Below, one piece after another: positions 49,301-57,604 of a DNA stretch of 64,000 nt (within the stretch, counting starts at the first letter, position 1; each line of letters begins with the position of its first letter). Where the stretch lies: positions 1,873,001 to 1,937,000 of the forward strand of contig NZ_FNSK01000001.1 in the NCBI RefSeq assembly GCF_900105075.1. The letters are read 5' to 3'. Below the pieces are notes generated by a model, which worked only from the letters and a program-made list of their open reading frames with translations, was not told the DNA's origin and ran no database searches. Made by a program: the position numbers and the translations under genes. Source of the DNA: Rhodobacter sp. 24-YEA-8. GTDB lineage: Bacteria > Pseudomonadota > Alphaproteobacteria > Rhodobacterales > Rhodobacteraceae.

Positions 49301-49816
49301 CCGCATGCCGCGACCGCCGCCGCCCCAGGAGGCTTTCAGCATCAGCGGATAGCCGACCTCTTTCGCCTGTTTACGAATGAGCGCCATGTCGTCGCCCAGC
49401 ACTTCGGTCGCGGGGATGACGGGAACACCCGCCTCGATCGCAACCTTGCGGGCCGAGGCCTTATCGCCAAGCGCGCGCATGGTTTCGGCGCGCGGGCCGA
49501 TAAAGGTGATGCCCGCGGCATCACAAGCCTCGACGAAATCAGGGTTTTCCGACAAAAGCCCATAGCCCGGATGGATCGCATCCGCGCCCGAGAGCCGTGC
49601 GACCCGGATGATTTCCGGGATCGAGAGATAGGCGCCGACCGGGCTCATACCCTTGCCGATCAGATAGGCCTCATCCGCCTTGAAACGGTGCAGCGAGAGC
49701 TTGTCCTCTTCTGCATAAACGGCGACCGTCTTTTTCCCCATTTCATTGGCAGCACGCATCGCACGGATCGCGATTTCACCACGATTGGCGATAAGGATTT
49801 TCCGAAATTCGGGCAT
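46376..49816 (-). CDS. pyc: Pyruvate carboxylase
   Basis: Makes oxaloacetate from pyruvate, bicarbonate and ATP (anaplerosis). 1146 residues from the ATG at 49816 (MPEFRKILIANRGEIAIRAMRAA). Domains in order: biotin carboxylase (about 1-460, ATP loop KASWGGGGRGM, EVNPRVQVEHTVTEE), carboxyltransferase (about 530-840, TLLTDTTMRDGHQSLLATR split around residue 545, HFHTHDTSGA metal site), the PYC/OadA linker, and the biotinyl domain at the end with EAMKME carrying the biotin Lys. The open frame extends upstream to 50332, but that part is not conserved-looking. Single-chain type, as in other Rhodobacteraceae. Confidence 0.97.
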   Translation of the reverse strand: MPEFRKILIANRGEIAIRAMRAANEMGKKTVAVYAEEDKLSLHRFKADEAYLIGKGMSPVGAYLSIPEIIRVARLSGADAIHPGYGLLSENPDFVEACDAAGITFIGPRAETMRALGDKASARKVAIEAGVPVIPATEVLGDDMALIRKQAKEVGYPLMLKASWGGGGRGMRPINSEDELEAKVLEGRREAEAAFGNGEGYLEKMILRARHVEVQILGDKEGNVWHLWERDCTVQRRNQKVVERAPAPYLSQEQREAVCEMARRICKHVNYECAGTVEFLMDMDSQEFYFIEVNPRVQVEHTVTEEVTGIDIVQAQILIEEGKSLPEATGVASQAEVRLNGHALQCRVTTEDPLNNFIPDYGRLTAYRSATGNGIRLDGGTAYAGGVITRYYDSLLVKVTAHAQTPEKALHRMDRALREFRIRGLATNIEFVINLLKHPTFLDSSYTTKFIDTTPDLFSFKKRQDRATKILTYLADISVNGHPETNGRPKPAEAKAPKAPVAREGQPAYGTRNLLEQKGPQAVADWMKAQTQVLLTDTTMRDGHQSLLATRMRSIDMIKAAPAYAANLPQLFSVECWGGATFDVAYRFLQECPWQRLRDLRAAMPNLMTQMLLRASNGVGYTNYPDNVVQSFVKQAAETGVDVFRVFDSLNWVENMRVAMDAVLEANKICEGTICYTGDMLDPDRSKYDLKYYVERAGELKAAGAHVLGLKDMAGLLKPAAARVLIRTLKQEIGLPVHFHTHDTSGASAATVLAACDAGVDAIDAAMDAFSGGTSQPCLGSIVEALRHTERDTGLDIGAVREMSNYWEHVRAQYAAFESGTAAPASEVWLHEMPGGQFTNLKAQARSLGLEDRWPEVAQSYADANQMFGDIVKVTPSSKVVGDMALMMVAQGLTRAQVEDPGTDVAFPDSVVDMLRGNLGQPYQGWPQGILKKVLKGEKPLTERPGAHLPPVDMEETRAKVSAELGGLKIDDEDLNGYLMYPKVFLDYMSRHRVYGPVRTLPTRAFFYGMEPGEEIAVEIDPGKTLEIRFLTLGEVDDAGEVKVFFELNGQPRTIRVPNRAVKAKTAARPKAVDGNQAHIGAPMPGSVASVAVTSGQKVRAGDLLLTIEAMKMETGLHADREATVKAVLVSAGAQIEAKDLLIELE

Positions 49817-50488
49817 GGCAGACCTCCCCGGGACTGTTTCTTTGGGGCGCACTCTATGGGCGCTGCACTGCGGCGCAAGGCCGCAGCGCAGAAAACCTGC
49901 AAATTTTGCGAAATATGCAGGCACAGTTTGCAGTTGCAAATCTGTTACCGACCGGACACCGCTGGCCCGGCTGCGCGCCCCGGGCGGAAATGCTGTGAAT
50001 GTCAGAAACGTTCGGGAATTTGCCCCGCCGGGTCCGGCGATTCCGGCCGTATTCCAGCGGATATTCAGGGGTTGCCTTTGGAACGGATGCACCAGCGGCA
50101 AAAGCAAAAACGCGATCCAGGCATATTCGCGCAGCTTTCCGACCCGGCTGCCCGGGCCGCTGCAACACCATTCCGGCTGAAAAACCGCAGCTGCATCGTG
50201 CCATCGGCAAGTCGCTTTGCCCGGTGGAGGTCGCGCCGGATTTTCCCGATCAGAAACAGCATTCCGAAGATGGCCGCGATCACAATCTGGCGAATGATCA
50301 ATGCCGACATAGTCCCGAACATTCCCCCGCATCTGATCCGGTCAGGCTTGCCACTCGGGGCGGCAGCTTTATGGAACATGCAGGCAATTGGACCCCGCCG
50401 CGGAACGGGTCGCGCAAAAAGCGTTGATTTGCCGGGCAAGCCGGAACATTCCTTGAACATCCGAAACACGCAGGCTAAATCTGACCTT
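49817..50488. other. Long divergent region between pyc and uvrD-like gene
   Basis: 672 bp between two divergent genes, expected to hold both promoters. One small minus-strand frame (50065-50310) could be a gene and is listed separately. No repeat, tRNA or strong hairpin was recognised. Confidence 0.5.
50065..50310 (-). CDS. Possible small membrane protein
   Basis: 81 residues from the ATG at 50310 (MSALIIRQIVIAAIFGMLFLIG). One clear membrane helix, then a basic stretch KIRRDLHRAKRLADG. The last 25 residues are Cys-rich and do not look like the rest; a second hydrophobic stretch (YAWIAFLLLPLVHPF) lies in another frame just downstream, so a frameshift or a decayed two-helix gene is possible. 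The Shine-Dalgarno is weak. Not recognised as any family; it may not be a gene. Confidence 0.35.
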   Translation of the reverse strand: MSALIIRQIVIAAIFGMLFLIGKIRRDLHRAKRLADGTMQLRFFSRNGVAAARAAGSESCANMPGSRFCFCRWCIRSKGNP

Positions 50489-53068
50489 ATGGACCCCTGG
50501 GATGATCACGAAGCCTTCGAGGCAGCAGCAGCCCCTGTCCCGCTTTCGCAGCGGGCACTCGCGGCACGTCCGAAACCTTATCTCGACGGGCTGAACCCGG
50601 CGCAGCTAGAGGCCGTGCTGACGCTGGACGGGCCGGTCCTGATGCTTGCGGGCGCGGGAACCGGCAAGACCAAGGCGCTGACGGCGCGGATCGTGCATCT
50701 GATGCGCGAGGGGCGTGCGCGCAGTAACGAGATCCTTGCGGTCACCTTTACCAATAAAGCCGCGCGCGAGATGAAATCCCGCGTCGAGGCGATGAACCAA
50801 TCTGAAAGCGGCATGCCCTGGATGGGGACATTCCACTCGCTCAGCGTGAAAATCCTGCGCCGCCATGCCGAACTCGCCGGGCTGAAGCCGAGCTTTACCA
50901 TTCTCGACACTGATGACCAGCTCAGGCTTTTGAAACAGCTGATCCAGGCTGCGAATATGGATGACAAGCGCTGGCCGCCCCGGATGCTGGCCGGGCTGAT
51001 CGACACCTGGAAGAACCGCGCCTGGACCCCGGACAAGGTGCCCTCATCGGAAGCCGGCGCCTATGACAATAAAGGCACTGAACTTTACGCCCAGTATCAG
51101 GAGCGGCTGCGCACCCTGAACGCCTGCGATTTCGGCGATCTGCTCTTGCATTGCGTGACCATCTTCCGCGCGCATCCCGATGTTCTGGCGCAGTATCAGC
51201 GCTGGTTTAAATATATCCTCGTCGATGAATATCAGGATACCAATGTCTGCCAGTACCTCTGGCTCAGGCTGCTGGCGCAGGGCCATCAGAATATCTGCTG
51301 TGTCGGCGATGACGATCAGTCGATCTATGGCTGGCGCGGTGCCGAGGTCGGCAATATCCTGAAATTTGAAAAGGATTTCCCCGGCGCCAAGGTGATCCGG
51401 CTGGAACAGAATTACCGCTCGACCCCGCATATCCTGGCGGCGGCCTCGGCGGTGATCCGGGGCAATGCCAACCGGCTTGGCAAGACGCTCTGGACCGAAG
51501 CCGAAGAAGGCGAGAAGGTCCGCCTCACCGGCTATTGGGATGGCGAGGAAGAGGCGCGTGCGATCGGCGAAGAGATCGAAGCACTGGCCAGGGGAACACG
51601 CGGCCATCTGCCGGTCGGGCTGAATTCCCAGGCGATCCTTGTGCGGGCCTCGCATCAGATGCGCGCCTTTGAGGACCGGTTCCTGACCATCGGCCTGCCC
51701 TATCGCGTGATCGGTGGCCCGCGCTTTTACGAGCGCCAGGAGATCCGCGATGCGATGGCCTATTTCCGCCTCGCGGTCTCGCCCGAGGATGATCTGGCGT
51801 TTGAACGCGTGGTCAACCTGCCGAAACGCGGGCTTGGCGAAAAGGCGACGGCATCCATCAGGGCCGAGGCGCGGCGGATCGGCATGAGCCAGCAGGAGGG
51901 CGCGCGCAGCCTCGTCTCGACCGGCGGCATCGGCGGCAAGGGTGCCGGGCAGCTGCGCCAGTTCGTTGAGGGGATCGACTACTGGCACTGGTGGATTGTA
52001 AACAGAGGTAACCAGAACGTAATTGAGAATTACGAGCTTGACCTTGAAAATTTGGAAGCGGAGGCCTTCCAGCTAAACCGTAGCATCACCGACATCACGC
52101 ACCCAGAAAATATGCTGGCCGATCTGATCGAACAGTTGAAGGTTTGCCGCGCAAAAATCTCGCTCGTTAATAGGAACATCGAGATATTGAAAGGCAATCA
52201 TTCGCTTTTAGCGGAATTGATCCTTGATGAATCCGGCTACACTACGATGTGGCAGAATGCCGAAAAGGATAAAAATCCGGATGCCGAGGGGCGGCTGGAA
52301 AACCTCAAGGAACTGGTGAAGGCGCTGGAGCAGTTCGACAGCCTTCAGGGCTTTTTGGAACATGTCGCGCTGGTGATGGAGAATGACAGCGAAGAGGCCG
52401 CCGAGAAGGTCTCGATCATGACGCTGCACGGGGCCAAGGGGCTGGAATTCCCGGCGGTCTTCCTGCCCGGATGGGAGGAAGGGCTGTTCCCCAGCCAGCG
52501 CAGCATGGACGAATCGGGTCAGAAAGGCATCGAGGAGGAGCGCCGCCTCGCCTATGTCGGCATCACCCGGGCCGAGGAACTGTGCTATATCTCTTTCGCC
52601 TCCAACCGCCGGGTCTACGGGCAATGGCAAAGCCAGATGGCCTCGCGCTTTGTCGATGAACTGCCGGTCGCGGATGTGGATGTGCTGACACCGCCCGGGC
52701 TGATGGGCGGGGGCTACGGCGCGGCTGCGAGCGGGGGGTTTGCCGGGGATTTTGGCGGCGGGGGCTTTGGCTCGGATATCGAGGCCCGGGCGACCAAAGC
52801 CGATGTCTATAACTCGCCCGGCTGGCGCCGGCTGCAAAGCAATGCCGGCCCGCGCCCGGCCACGCCACGCCGCCAGGTGACGATCGATCTGGAGGCTCTT
52901 TCCGGTTTTTCAGTGGGCGACAGGGTGTTCAATCAGAAATTCGGCTATGGCAGAATTCTCGATATGGAAGCCGATACATTTGAAGTCGATTTCGAAAAAG
53001 CCGGCGTGAAACATGTGAAAGCCGGCTTCGTGACCGCCGCCAGCAAGGATGATGAAATTCCCTTCTGA
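50489..53068 (+). CDS. UvrD/PcrA-type DNA helicase with low-GC insert
   Basis: Superfamily 1 3'-5' helicase for repair and replication restart. 859 residues from the ATG at 50489. Motif I LMLAGAGTGKTKALTARI, Ia TFTNKAAREMKSRV, motif II VDEYQDTN, III GDDDQSIYGWRGAE, IV RLEQNYRS, V SIMTLHGAKGLEFPAVFL, VI RRLAYVGITRAEELCYI. The C-terminal domain FSVGDRVFNQKFGYGRILDME is the Tudor-like RNA-polymerase-binding module of PcrA/UvrD. Between the conserved IDYWHW and LLAELILDESGY the protein has about 72 extra residues (about 501-572) encoded by clearly AT-richer DNA. The reading frame is kept, so the protein may be functional. Confidence 0.93.
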   Translation: MDPWDDHEAFEAAAAPVPLSQRALAARPKPYLDGLNPAQLEAVLTLDGPVLMLAGAGTGKTKALTARIVHLMREGRARSNEILAVTFTNKAAREMKSRVEAMNQSESGMPWMGTFHSLSVKILRRHAELAGLKPSFTILDTDDQLRLLKQLIQAANMDDKRWPPRMLAGLIDTWKNRAWTPDKVPSSEAGAYDNKGTELYAQYQERLRTLNACDFGDLLLHCVTIFRAHPDVLAQYQRWFKYILVDEYQDTNVCQYLWLRLLAQGHQNICCVGDDDQSIYGWRGAEVGNILKFEKDFPGAKVIRLEQNYRSTPHILAAASAVIRGNANRLGKTLWTEAEEGEKVRLTGYWDGEEEARAIGEEIEALARGTRGHLPVGLNSQAILVRASHQMRAFEDRFLTIGLPYRVIGGPRFYERQEIRDAMAYFRLAVSPEDDLAFERVVNLPKRGLGEKATASIRAEARRIGMSQQEGARSLVSTGGIGGKGAGQLRQFVEGIDYWHWWIVNRGNQNVIENYELDLENLEAEAFQLNRSITDITHPENMLADLIEQLKVCRAKISLVNRNIEILKGNHSLLAELILDESGYTTMWQNAEKDKNPDAEGRLENLKELVKALEQFDSLQGFLEHVALVMENDSEEAAEKVSIMTLHGAKGLEFPAVFLPGWEEGLFPSQRSMDESGQKGIEEERRLAYVGITRAEELCYISFASNRRVYGQWQSQMASRFVDELPVADVDVLTPPGLMGGGYGAAASGGFAGDFGGGGFGSDIEARATKADVYNSPGWRRLQSNAGPRPATPRRQVTIDLEALSGFSVGDRVFNQKFGYGRILDMEADTFEVDFEKAGVKHVKAGFVTAASKDDEIPF
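51989..52204 (+). other. Low-GC in-frame insert within the helicase gene
   Basis: Hand counts give about 45% GC for 52021-52260 (27, 29, 26 and 28 G+C per 60 bases), against visibly GC-rich flanks. It encodes a Leu/Glu/Asn-rich, probably helical or coiled-coil segment (ENYELDLENLEAEAF, EQLKVCRAKISLVNRN). Helicases of this family, as I know them, have only a short linker of about ten residues here, in the 2B/1B region. No flanking repeats or splice motifs of an intein were seen. Confidence 0.75.
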
Positions 53069-53093
53069 TCTGGAGACCCATCAGGGGGAGCAA

Positions 53094-53135
53094 CCGGAAT
53101 TTTCCAAAATTCCGGTCCGATTTCTTTGAAGAAAT
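53094..53135. repeat. Double-hairpin intergenic element (copy 2)
   Basis: Between the uvrD-like and benE-like genes (both ending here). Stem CCGGAATTTT/AAAATTCCGG with a CC loop (53094-53115), spacer TCCG, then ATTTCTT-TG-AAGAAAT (53120-53135). Same sizes and spacing as the element at 45415-45456; the first stem differs by paired changes. Confidence 0.8.
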
Positions 53136-53141
53136 CGGCGC

Positions 53142-54284
53142 TTACCTCTGGCGGGCGGCGTGCAGTCTTTCCAGGCCGAAAATGGCAATGCCGGCCATCA
53201 GCCCCCAGAATGCTGCTCCGATCCCGAAAGCTGTCATGCCAGACGCACTTACCGCAAGCGTCAGCGTGGCCGAGAAACGCTGATCGGGTGCGGCACAGGC
53301 GGTTGCCAATGCGCCGGTCAGAGGCCCGAGCAGGGCCAGCGCCACAAGCGTCACCATCACCGCGGCCGGCAGCGCTGTAAGCAGCATCAGGATCATAGGG
53401 CTGAACAGGCCAAGACAGATCCAGATCGCCGCATAGACGATCCCCACCTTCCAGCGCCGCGCCGGATCGGAATGCACATCCGGCCCCATACAGATCGCAG
53501 CTGTGATCGCTGCCATCGTCACACTATGGGCACCGAACAGCCCGGCAAGCGCCGAGAGCCCGCCTGTCACCCCAAGCGCGGGCGAAACCGGCGGCTCGTA
53601 TCCGGACGCCCGCATCGTCGCAAACCCAGGCAGGTTCTGTGAGGCCATATTCACCAGATAGAGCGGCACCGCGAGCCCGATCAGCACGCCGGGCGAGAAT
53701 TCCGGCGTGACAAGAACAAGGCCCGGCAGGTGGAAGGTCAGATCAGGCCAGGCCGCCGCTCCGGTGATGACTGTCGCGCCGAGGCCCGCGAGCAAAGCCG
53801 CCAGCACCGCCATCGGCGCATTGAAAAGCCGCACCAGCGCAAAGACCGCAACCATCGGCAGCACAAGACCCGGGCTCTCGCCCGCGACCCTTGCCCCTGC
53901 CATGGAAAAAGGCAGCAACACCCCGGCCAGCATCGCCCCCGCAATTCCGTCCGGGATCGCCCGGATCAACCGCCCCAGCGGCCCGATCACCCCGGTCAGC
54001 GCCACCAGAAGGCCCGCGACGATAAAGGCACCTGCCGCCTCGGCCATGTTCACGCCGGCACTGGCCGCGATCAGCGCCGCGCCGGGCGTCGACCAGGCCA
54101 GCACCGCCGGTACCCGATAGCGCCAGGACAAAAAGGCCGAACCCGCCGCCTTTGCAAGACAGAGTGCCAGGATCCAGCTGGTGGTTTGCGCCGGGCTCGC
54201 CCCCACCGCAGCCGCAGCTGAAAGCACGATTGCGATGCTGGATCCAAAGCCGATCAGCGCGGCGACAAGGGCTGCGGGAAACAT
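53142..54284 (-). CDS. BenE-family benzoate/H+ symporter-like transporter
   Basis: 380 residues, about 12 hydrophobic helices. WSTPGAALIAASAG, the IPDGIAGAMLAGVLLPF segment, YLVNMASQNLPGF and GLFGAHSVTMAAITAAICMG are typical BenE motifs. The family is named for benzoate uptake, but no benzoate catabolic genes are in the window, so the substrate is uncertain. Alone on the minus strand; about 270 bp without features separate it from the next gene. Confidence 0.85.
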   Translation of the reverse strand: MFPAALVAALIGFGSSIAIVLSAAAAVGASPAQTTSWILALCLAKAAGSAFLSWRYRVPAVLAWSTPGAALIAASAGVNMAEAAGAFIVAGLLVALTGVIGPLGRLIRAIPDGIAGAMLAGVLLPFSMAGARVAGESPGLVLPMVAVFALVRLFNAPMAVLAALLAGLGATVITGAAAWPDLTFHLPGLVLVTPEFSPGVLIGLAVPLYLVNMASQNLPGFATMRASGYEPPVSPALGVTGGLSALAGLFGAHSVTMAAITAAICMGPDVHSDPARRWKVGIVYAAIWICLGLFSPMILMLLTALPAAVMVTLVALALLGPLTGALATACAAPDQRFSATLTLAVSASGMTAFGIGAAFWGLMAGIAIFGLERLHAARQR

Positions 54285-54555
54285 CGCTCAGCCCCGCACG
54301 GCGCGGAGGCGCATCGCGAGGGTCAAAACCGGCGCGGACAAAGGCAGAGACAACACGGAGGGGCTCGCTTTCCGTTCAGGATCAGACCGTTGTTAGCAAT
54401 CGTCCGGCCTCGCAGCAAGCGGGCTCTCCGCCGGGCCGGACAGCCGCCGCCCGTGGCAGGATCAGCGCGACAGAATGCCAGAGGCCGATCCGGCACAGCA
54501 GTTTCGCGAAAACCCCATTTCATCCTGCTATGGCGCCGGGCGAGGGCCGGACAAG

Positions 54556-56169
54556 TCACCCCGGAGCCTGCCCTGACGCGCGCGGCGCCACCTCGTCAAA
54601 GAAGGTCCAGGTATTGGTGAAACCGGGCCGTGAGACGCCCAGCTCCGCCCGGCTCTGGTCGTTGCGCGAAAAGACCGAATGGCTGTGCTTCACCCGCAAA
54701 AGCAGTTCTTCGAGGATCAGCCCCGCCACCGGATCGGCCGCCGCATAGCTCAGCGCCAGCGCATTGGTGTTGAGCAAAAGGTCCGTGCCGCCAAGGCTGT
54801 AGCGATCCATGCCGCGAAAGCCATTCTTTGTTTGCGCCTCGGAACCGGGATAGACCGCATTGGTTTCATGCCCCTCAATGGCACGCTCGCCCTCATAAAT
54901 CTTCATCATATTGGCGTAGAAATAGCCGATGCCGCCGATCAGGCGCTGCGCCTCGCTCCGGCCGTGATCGAGGAAGGTCTGCAGGCTCGAGATCAGCCAG
55001 CGCGTGCTGAGTTCCGCCGCGAGGTTCTTCCCCTCCTCACGCCAGATGCGATGGAAGAGATCACGGGCCTTGTCGTTCAGCTGGGTATCGCGGCGCAGGT
55101 ACGAGATCGTCAGGCCCAGCGTCCAGGCCAGTTCGCTGCGGCCGCGGAAATGATAGCGCAGAATATCGGCCTGGTCGCGCATATCGCTGCGGCTGACCTG
55201 GAGCATTTCGGCGTCAGCGGCCATCTGGCTTGCGCCAAGCGCGGCGAGGTCAGCGTCGGGGCCTGGCAGGATATCGGCGACCTGCTCCGGCGCGCCCACC
55301 CGCTCTGCCGCCCGGCGGGCAAGGGCAGAAAGCCCGGGCACATCCGGCTGCGGCGCGGGCGGCCAGGCCGGATCCCCTCCCCCGGGTGCCCCGGCGCGAT
55401 CTGCCGCAAGCAGCCGGTCTTTATAGACCGGAAGGAGCCTGGAATTGTCGGCAAAACGGTTGAGCCGTTCCAGCCGCGCCAGTGTCTCTGCAGGCAGCGA
55501 CAGATTTTGCACCATCGCCGAACAGTCAAACCCCTGCGGCAACGCCTGGAACCCGGCATGGAACAAGAGCCGTGTCACCCCATGATCCGGCGCGCGGCGA
55601 TACTCTTCGATGAACACCGTCCCGGGAAAGGTCTCTTCCAGTTTTGCCGTCAGATCCTCCCAGCGGAAATCCGTGACCGCCGCCGAGAAATCCTCAAAAC
55701 GCGAGAATTTGGCCTGATAGCGCAGATGCTGGGCATAGCAGCTGCGCAGCCATTCCTTTTCCTCGCGGCGGAAAAAGACGAAAACCGGCCGGTGGCGCGC
55801 AAAGATCCGCGACATGATGCGGATGTTCTTCACCAGTGTCGGATAGACCTGCGTGGTATTGGTGCGCCCAAACAGATCGCCGGCGAAATCCTCTTGCGAA
55901 AGAATGGTGACCGGGCCCGGGCCTTTGCCGATCTCATGGTCAAGCCGGGTCAGAAGCCCCCTGGCCGCATCGAAATCTTTGGCGGCCAGAGCCTTTCCGG
56001 CCTGCGATGGCAGCGGACCGGCAAGGGTGGAAACCCCGGCTGACAGCAAAAGCGCGGTATTCTGGCACAGCATATTCTGGATCGCCGTGGATCCGGTCTT
56101 ATGCGGGCCAAGATGGACAATCAGCGAGGATTGCGCGGGAAGGACGGACGGAACTGGCACGATACGCAC
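54556..56169 (-). CDS. Sulfotransferase-like protein
   Basis: About 537 residues if translation starts at the GTG at 56169. A PAPS-binding-type loop HLGPHKTGSTAIQNML near the N-terminus and FVFFRREEKEWLRSCYAQH further on fit the bacterial sulfotransferase-like proteins. The following half (about residues 300-537) is helical and not recognised. No ATG lies in frame before the P-loop: the frame opens with a TTG at 56394 and offers GTGs at 56199, 56169 and 56160, so the start is uncertain. A CtrA-type site at 56304-56318 argues for a start downstream of it. Likely cytoplasmic; the acceptor is unknown, perhaps a surface glycan. Confidence 0.7.
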   Translation of the reverse strand: MRIVPVPSVLPAQSSLIVHLGPHKTGSTAIQNMLCQNTALLLSAGVSTLAGPLPSQAGKALAAKDFDAARGLLTRLDHEIGKGPGPVTILSQEDFAGDLFGRTNTTQVYPTLVKNIRIMSRIFARHRPVFVFFRREEKEWLRSCYAQHLRYQAKFSRFEDFSAAVTDFRWEDLTAKLEETFPGTVFIEEYRRAPDHGVTRLLFHAGFQALPQGFDCSAMVQNLSLPAETLARLERLNRFADNSRLLPVYKDRLLAADRAGAPGGGDPAWPPAPQPDVPGLSALARRAAERVGAPEQVADILPGPDADLAALGASQMAADAEMLQVSRSDMRDQADILRYHFRGRSELAWTLGLTISYLRRDTQLNDKARDLFHRIWREEGKNLAAELSTRWLISSLQTFLDHGRSEAQRLIGGIGYFYANMMKIYEGERAIEGHETNAVYPGSEAQTKNGFRGMDRYSLGGTDLLLNTNALALSYAAADPVAGLILEELLLRVKHSHSVFSRNDQSRAELGVSRPGFTNTWTFFDEVAPRASGQAPG

Positions 56170-56303
56170 AACTGGAGCGGAACTGGTTACAAGGGGCACG
56201 AAAGACAGAACGGGGCAGACAGGACCGACATTGGCGGGAAACAACCGCCCTGGCCGGACAATACAGGTCTTCAAAACACAGATCTTCCGCGAATCGCAAA
56301 AGA

Positions 56304-56318
56304 TTAACAAAAGATTAA
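56304..56318. promoter_or_regulatory. CtrA-type site TTAA-N7-TTAA
   Basis: TTAA (56304-56307), seven bases, TTAA (56315-56318), both followed by C, which is the full CtrA binding pattern of alphaproteobacteria. It is in the divergent gap between the sulfotransferase-like and FAD oxidoreductase genes. A third TTAA lies at about 56360. In such an AT-poor genome this is unlikely to be common by chance, but one match alone is weak evidence. Confidence 0.45.
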
Positions 56319-56458
56319 CCCACCCCGCTGAAAGCCGTGACTCCTCTTTGCGGCCCTGGTTAATTCCTCCCCATCCTGGCCACAGACCGCGCAACCCCGG
56401 ACCACTTGCGATGCTCCCGAAACAATGAGCTTATCCGGCCAGGGCGAGGAGGAAACGC

Positions 56459-57538
56459 ATGGACCAGGATTTCATCATCATCGGCGGCGGGATCGCGGGG
56501 ATCTCGCTTGCGGCCAGGCTGGCCCCGGCCGGGCGGGTGCTGCTTCTCGAGGCCGAGGATCAGCTGGCGCATCACGCCTCGGGCCGCTCGGCCGCGCTTT
56601 ATGAGCCGAATTACGGCCCGTCGGCAGTGGTGGCGCTGTCGAAAGCCTCGGAGCCGCATTTTCGCGCGACGGCGGATATTCTAACCCCGCGCGGTCTTCT
56701 TTTGGTTGCAGGCACCGGCGAGGAAGACGCGTTCAAGGCCGAGGCGCAGGCCATGGAGATGACGCAGATCCCGCCGGATGAGGCGAGAGCGATGGTGCCG
56801 ATCCTGAGGCCAGACCGCATCACCCTCGCGGCGCATTCCACGTCCGCAGAGGATATCGATACCGATCTGCTCCTGCAGAATTTCGCCCGTGAGGCCCGGA
56901 TGGCGGGGGCTCAGATCCGGGTCAAAGCGCGGGTGACCGGGATCCGGCGCGAGGGCAGCGGCTGGCATGTCACCTGGCAGGGCGGCGAGGCGCGGGCACA
57001 GGTGCTGATCAATGCCGCCGGCGCCTGGGTCGATGAGGTCGCGGCCCTGGCGGGGCTTTCGCCGCTCGGGTTCAGGCCGCTGCGCCGTTCCATGGCGCGG
57101 ATCCCCGCACCTCTGGGGGTGGATGTGGCCCGCTGGCCGATGGTCTTCGGCCCGGAAGAGAGCTGGTACATGAAGCCGGATGCCGGCGCGCTGATCGTCT
57201 CGCCGGCCGAAGAAGACCCGGTTGATGCGCCGCATGACGCCTGGGCCGATGATATGGTGCTGGCCGAGGGGCTTGCACGCTATGAGGATTGCGTGACCGA
57301 GCCGGTGACGCGCCTCCTCGCAAGCTGGGCGGGGCTGCGGACCTTTTCGCCCGACCGCCAGCCCGTGATCGGCTTTGCGCCAGGGCAGGCGGGGTTCTTC
57401 TGGCTGGCGGGCCAGGGCGGCTATGGCTTCCAGACCTGCCCGGCGGCGAGCCAGCTCGCGGCCGCGCTGATCCTTGGGAAAAGTCCGGAACTTGCGCCCG
57501 ACCTGGTCGCCGCGCTCACCCCCGCGCGCTTCGGGTAA
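56459..57538 (+). CDS. FAD-dependent oxidoreductase (D-amino acid oxidase family)
   Basis: 359 residues from the ATG at 56459 with GAGGAGGA just upstream. FAD motif DFIIIGGGIAGISLAARLA at the N-terminus, HASGRSAALYEPNYG, and the C-terminal GFAPGQAGFFWLAGQGGYGFQT of the DAO fold. Substrate probably an amino acid or amine; not decidable. It precedes the GH25 gene by 66 bp. Confidence 0.85.
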   Translation: MDQDFIIIGGGIAGISLAARLAPAGRVLLLEAEDQLAHHASGRSAALYEPNYGPSAVVALSKASEPHFRATADILTPRGLLLVAGTGEEDAFKAEAQAMEMTQIPPDEARAMVPILRPDRITLAAHSTSAEDIDTDLLLQNFAREARMAGAQIRVKARVTGIRREGSGWHVTWQGGEARAQVLINAAGAWVDEVAALAGLSPLGFRPLRRSMARIPAPLGVDVARWPMVFGPEESWYMKPDAGALIVSPAEEDPVDAPHDAWADDMVLAEGLARYEDCVTEPVTRLLASWAGLRTFSPDRQPVIGFAPGQAGFFWLAGQGGYGFQTCPAASQLAAALILGKSPELAPDLVAALTPARFG

Positions 57539-57604
57539 AGAAGTCCCACCCAAGGGCAAAATGACCCCGTGACAGCCCGGCCCGGATCGGCGACGATCCG
57601 CGCC

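Noticed and set aside
50317..50332. Upstream start giving a 1318-residue pyruvate carboxylase
   Set aside because: The extra 172 residues are Arg/Pro/Cys-rich, unlike any carboxylase, while the ATG at 49816 gives the standard N-terminus.
51989..52204. Intein or group I/II intron as the helicase insert
   Set aside because: Only about 72 residues, no splice-junction Cys/Ser...His-Asn motifs, no endonuclease domain, and the frame is open throughout.
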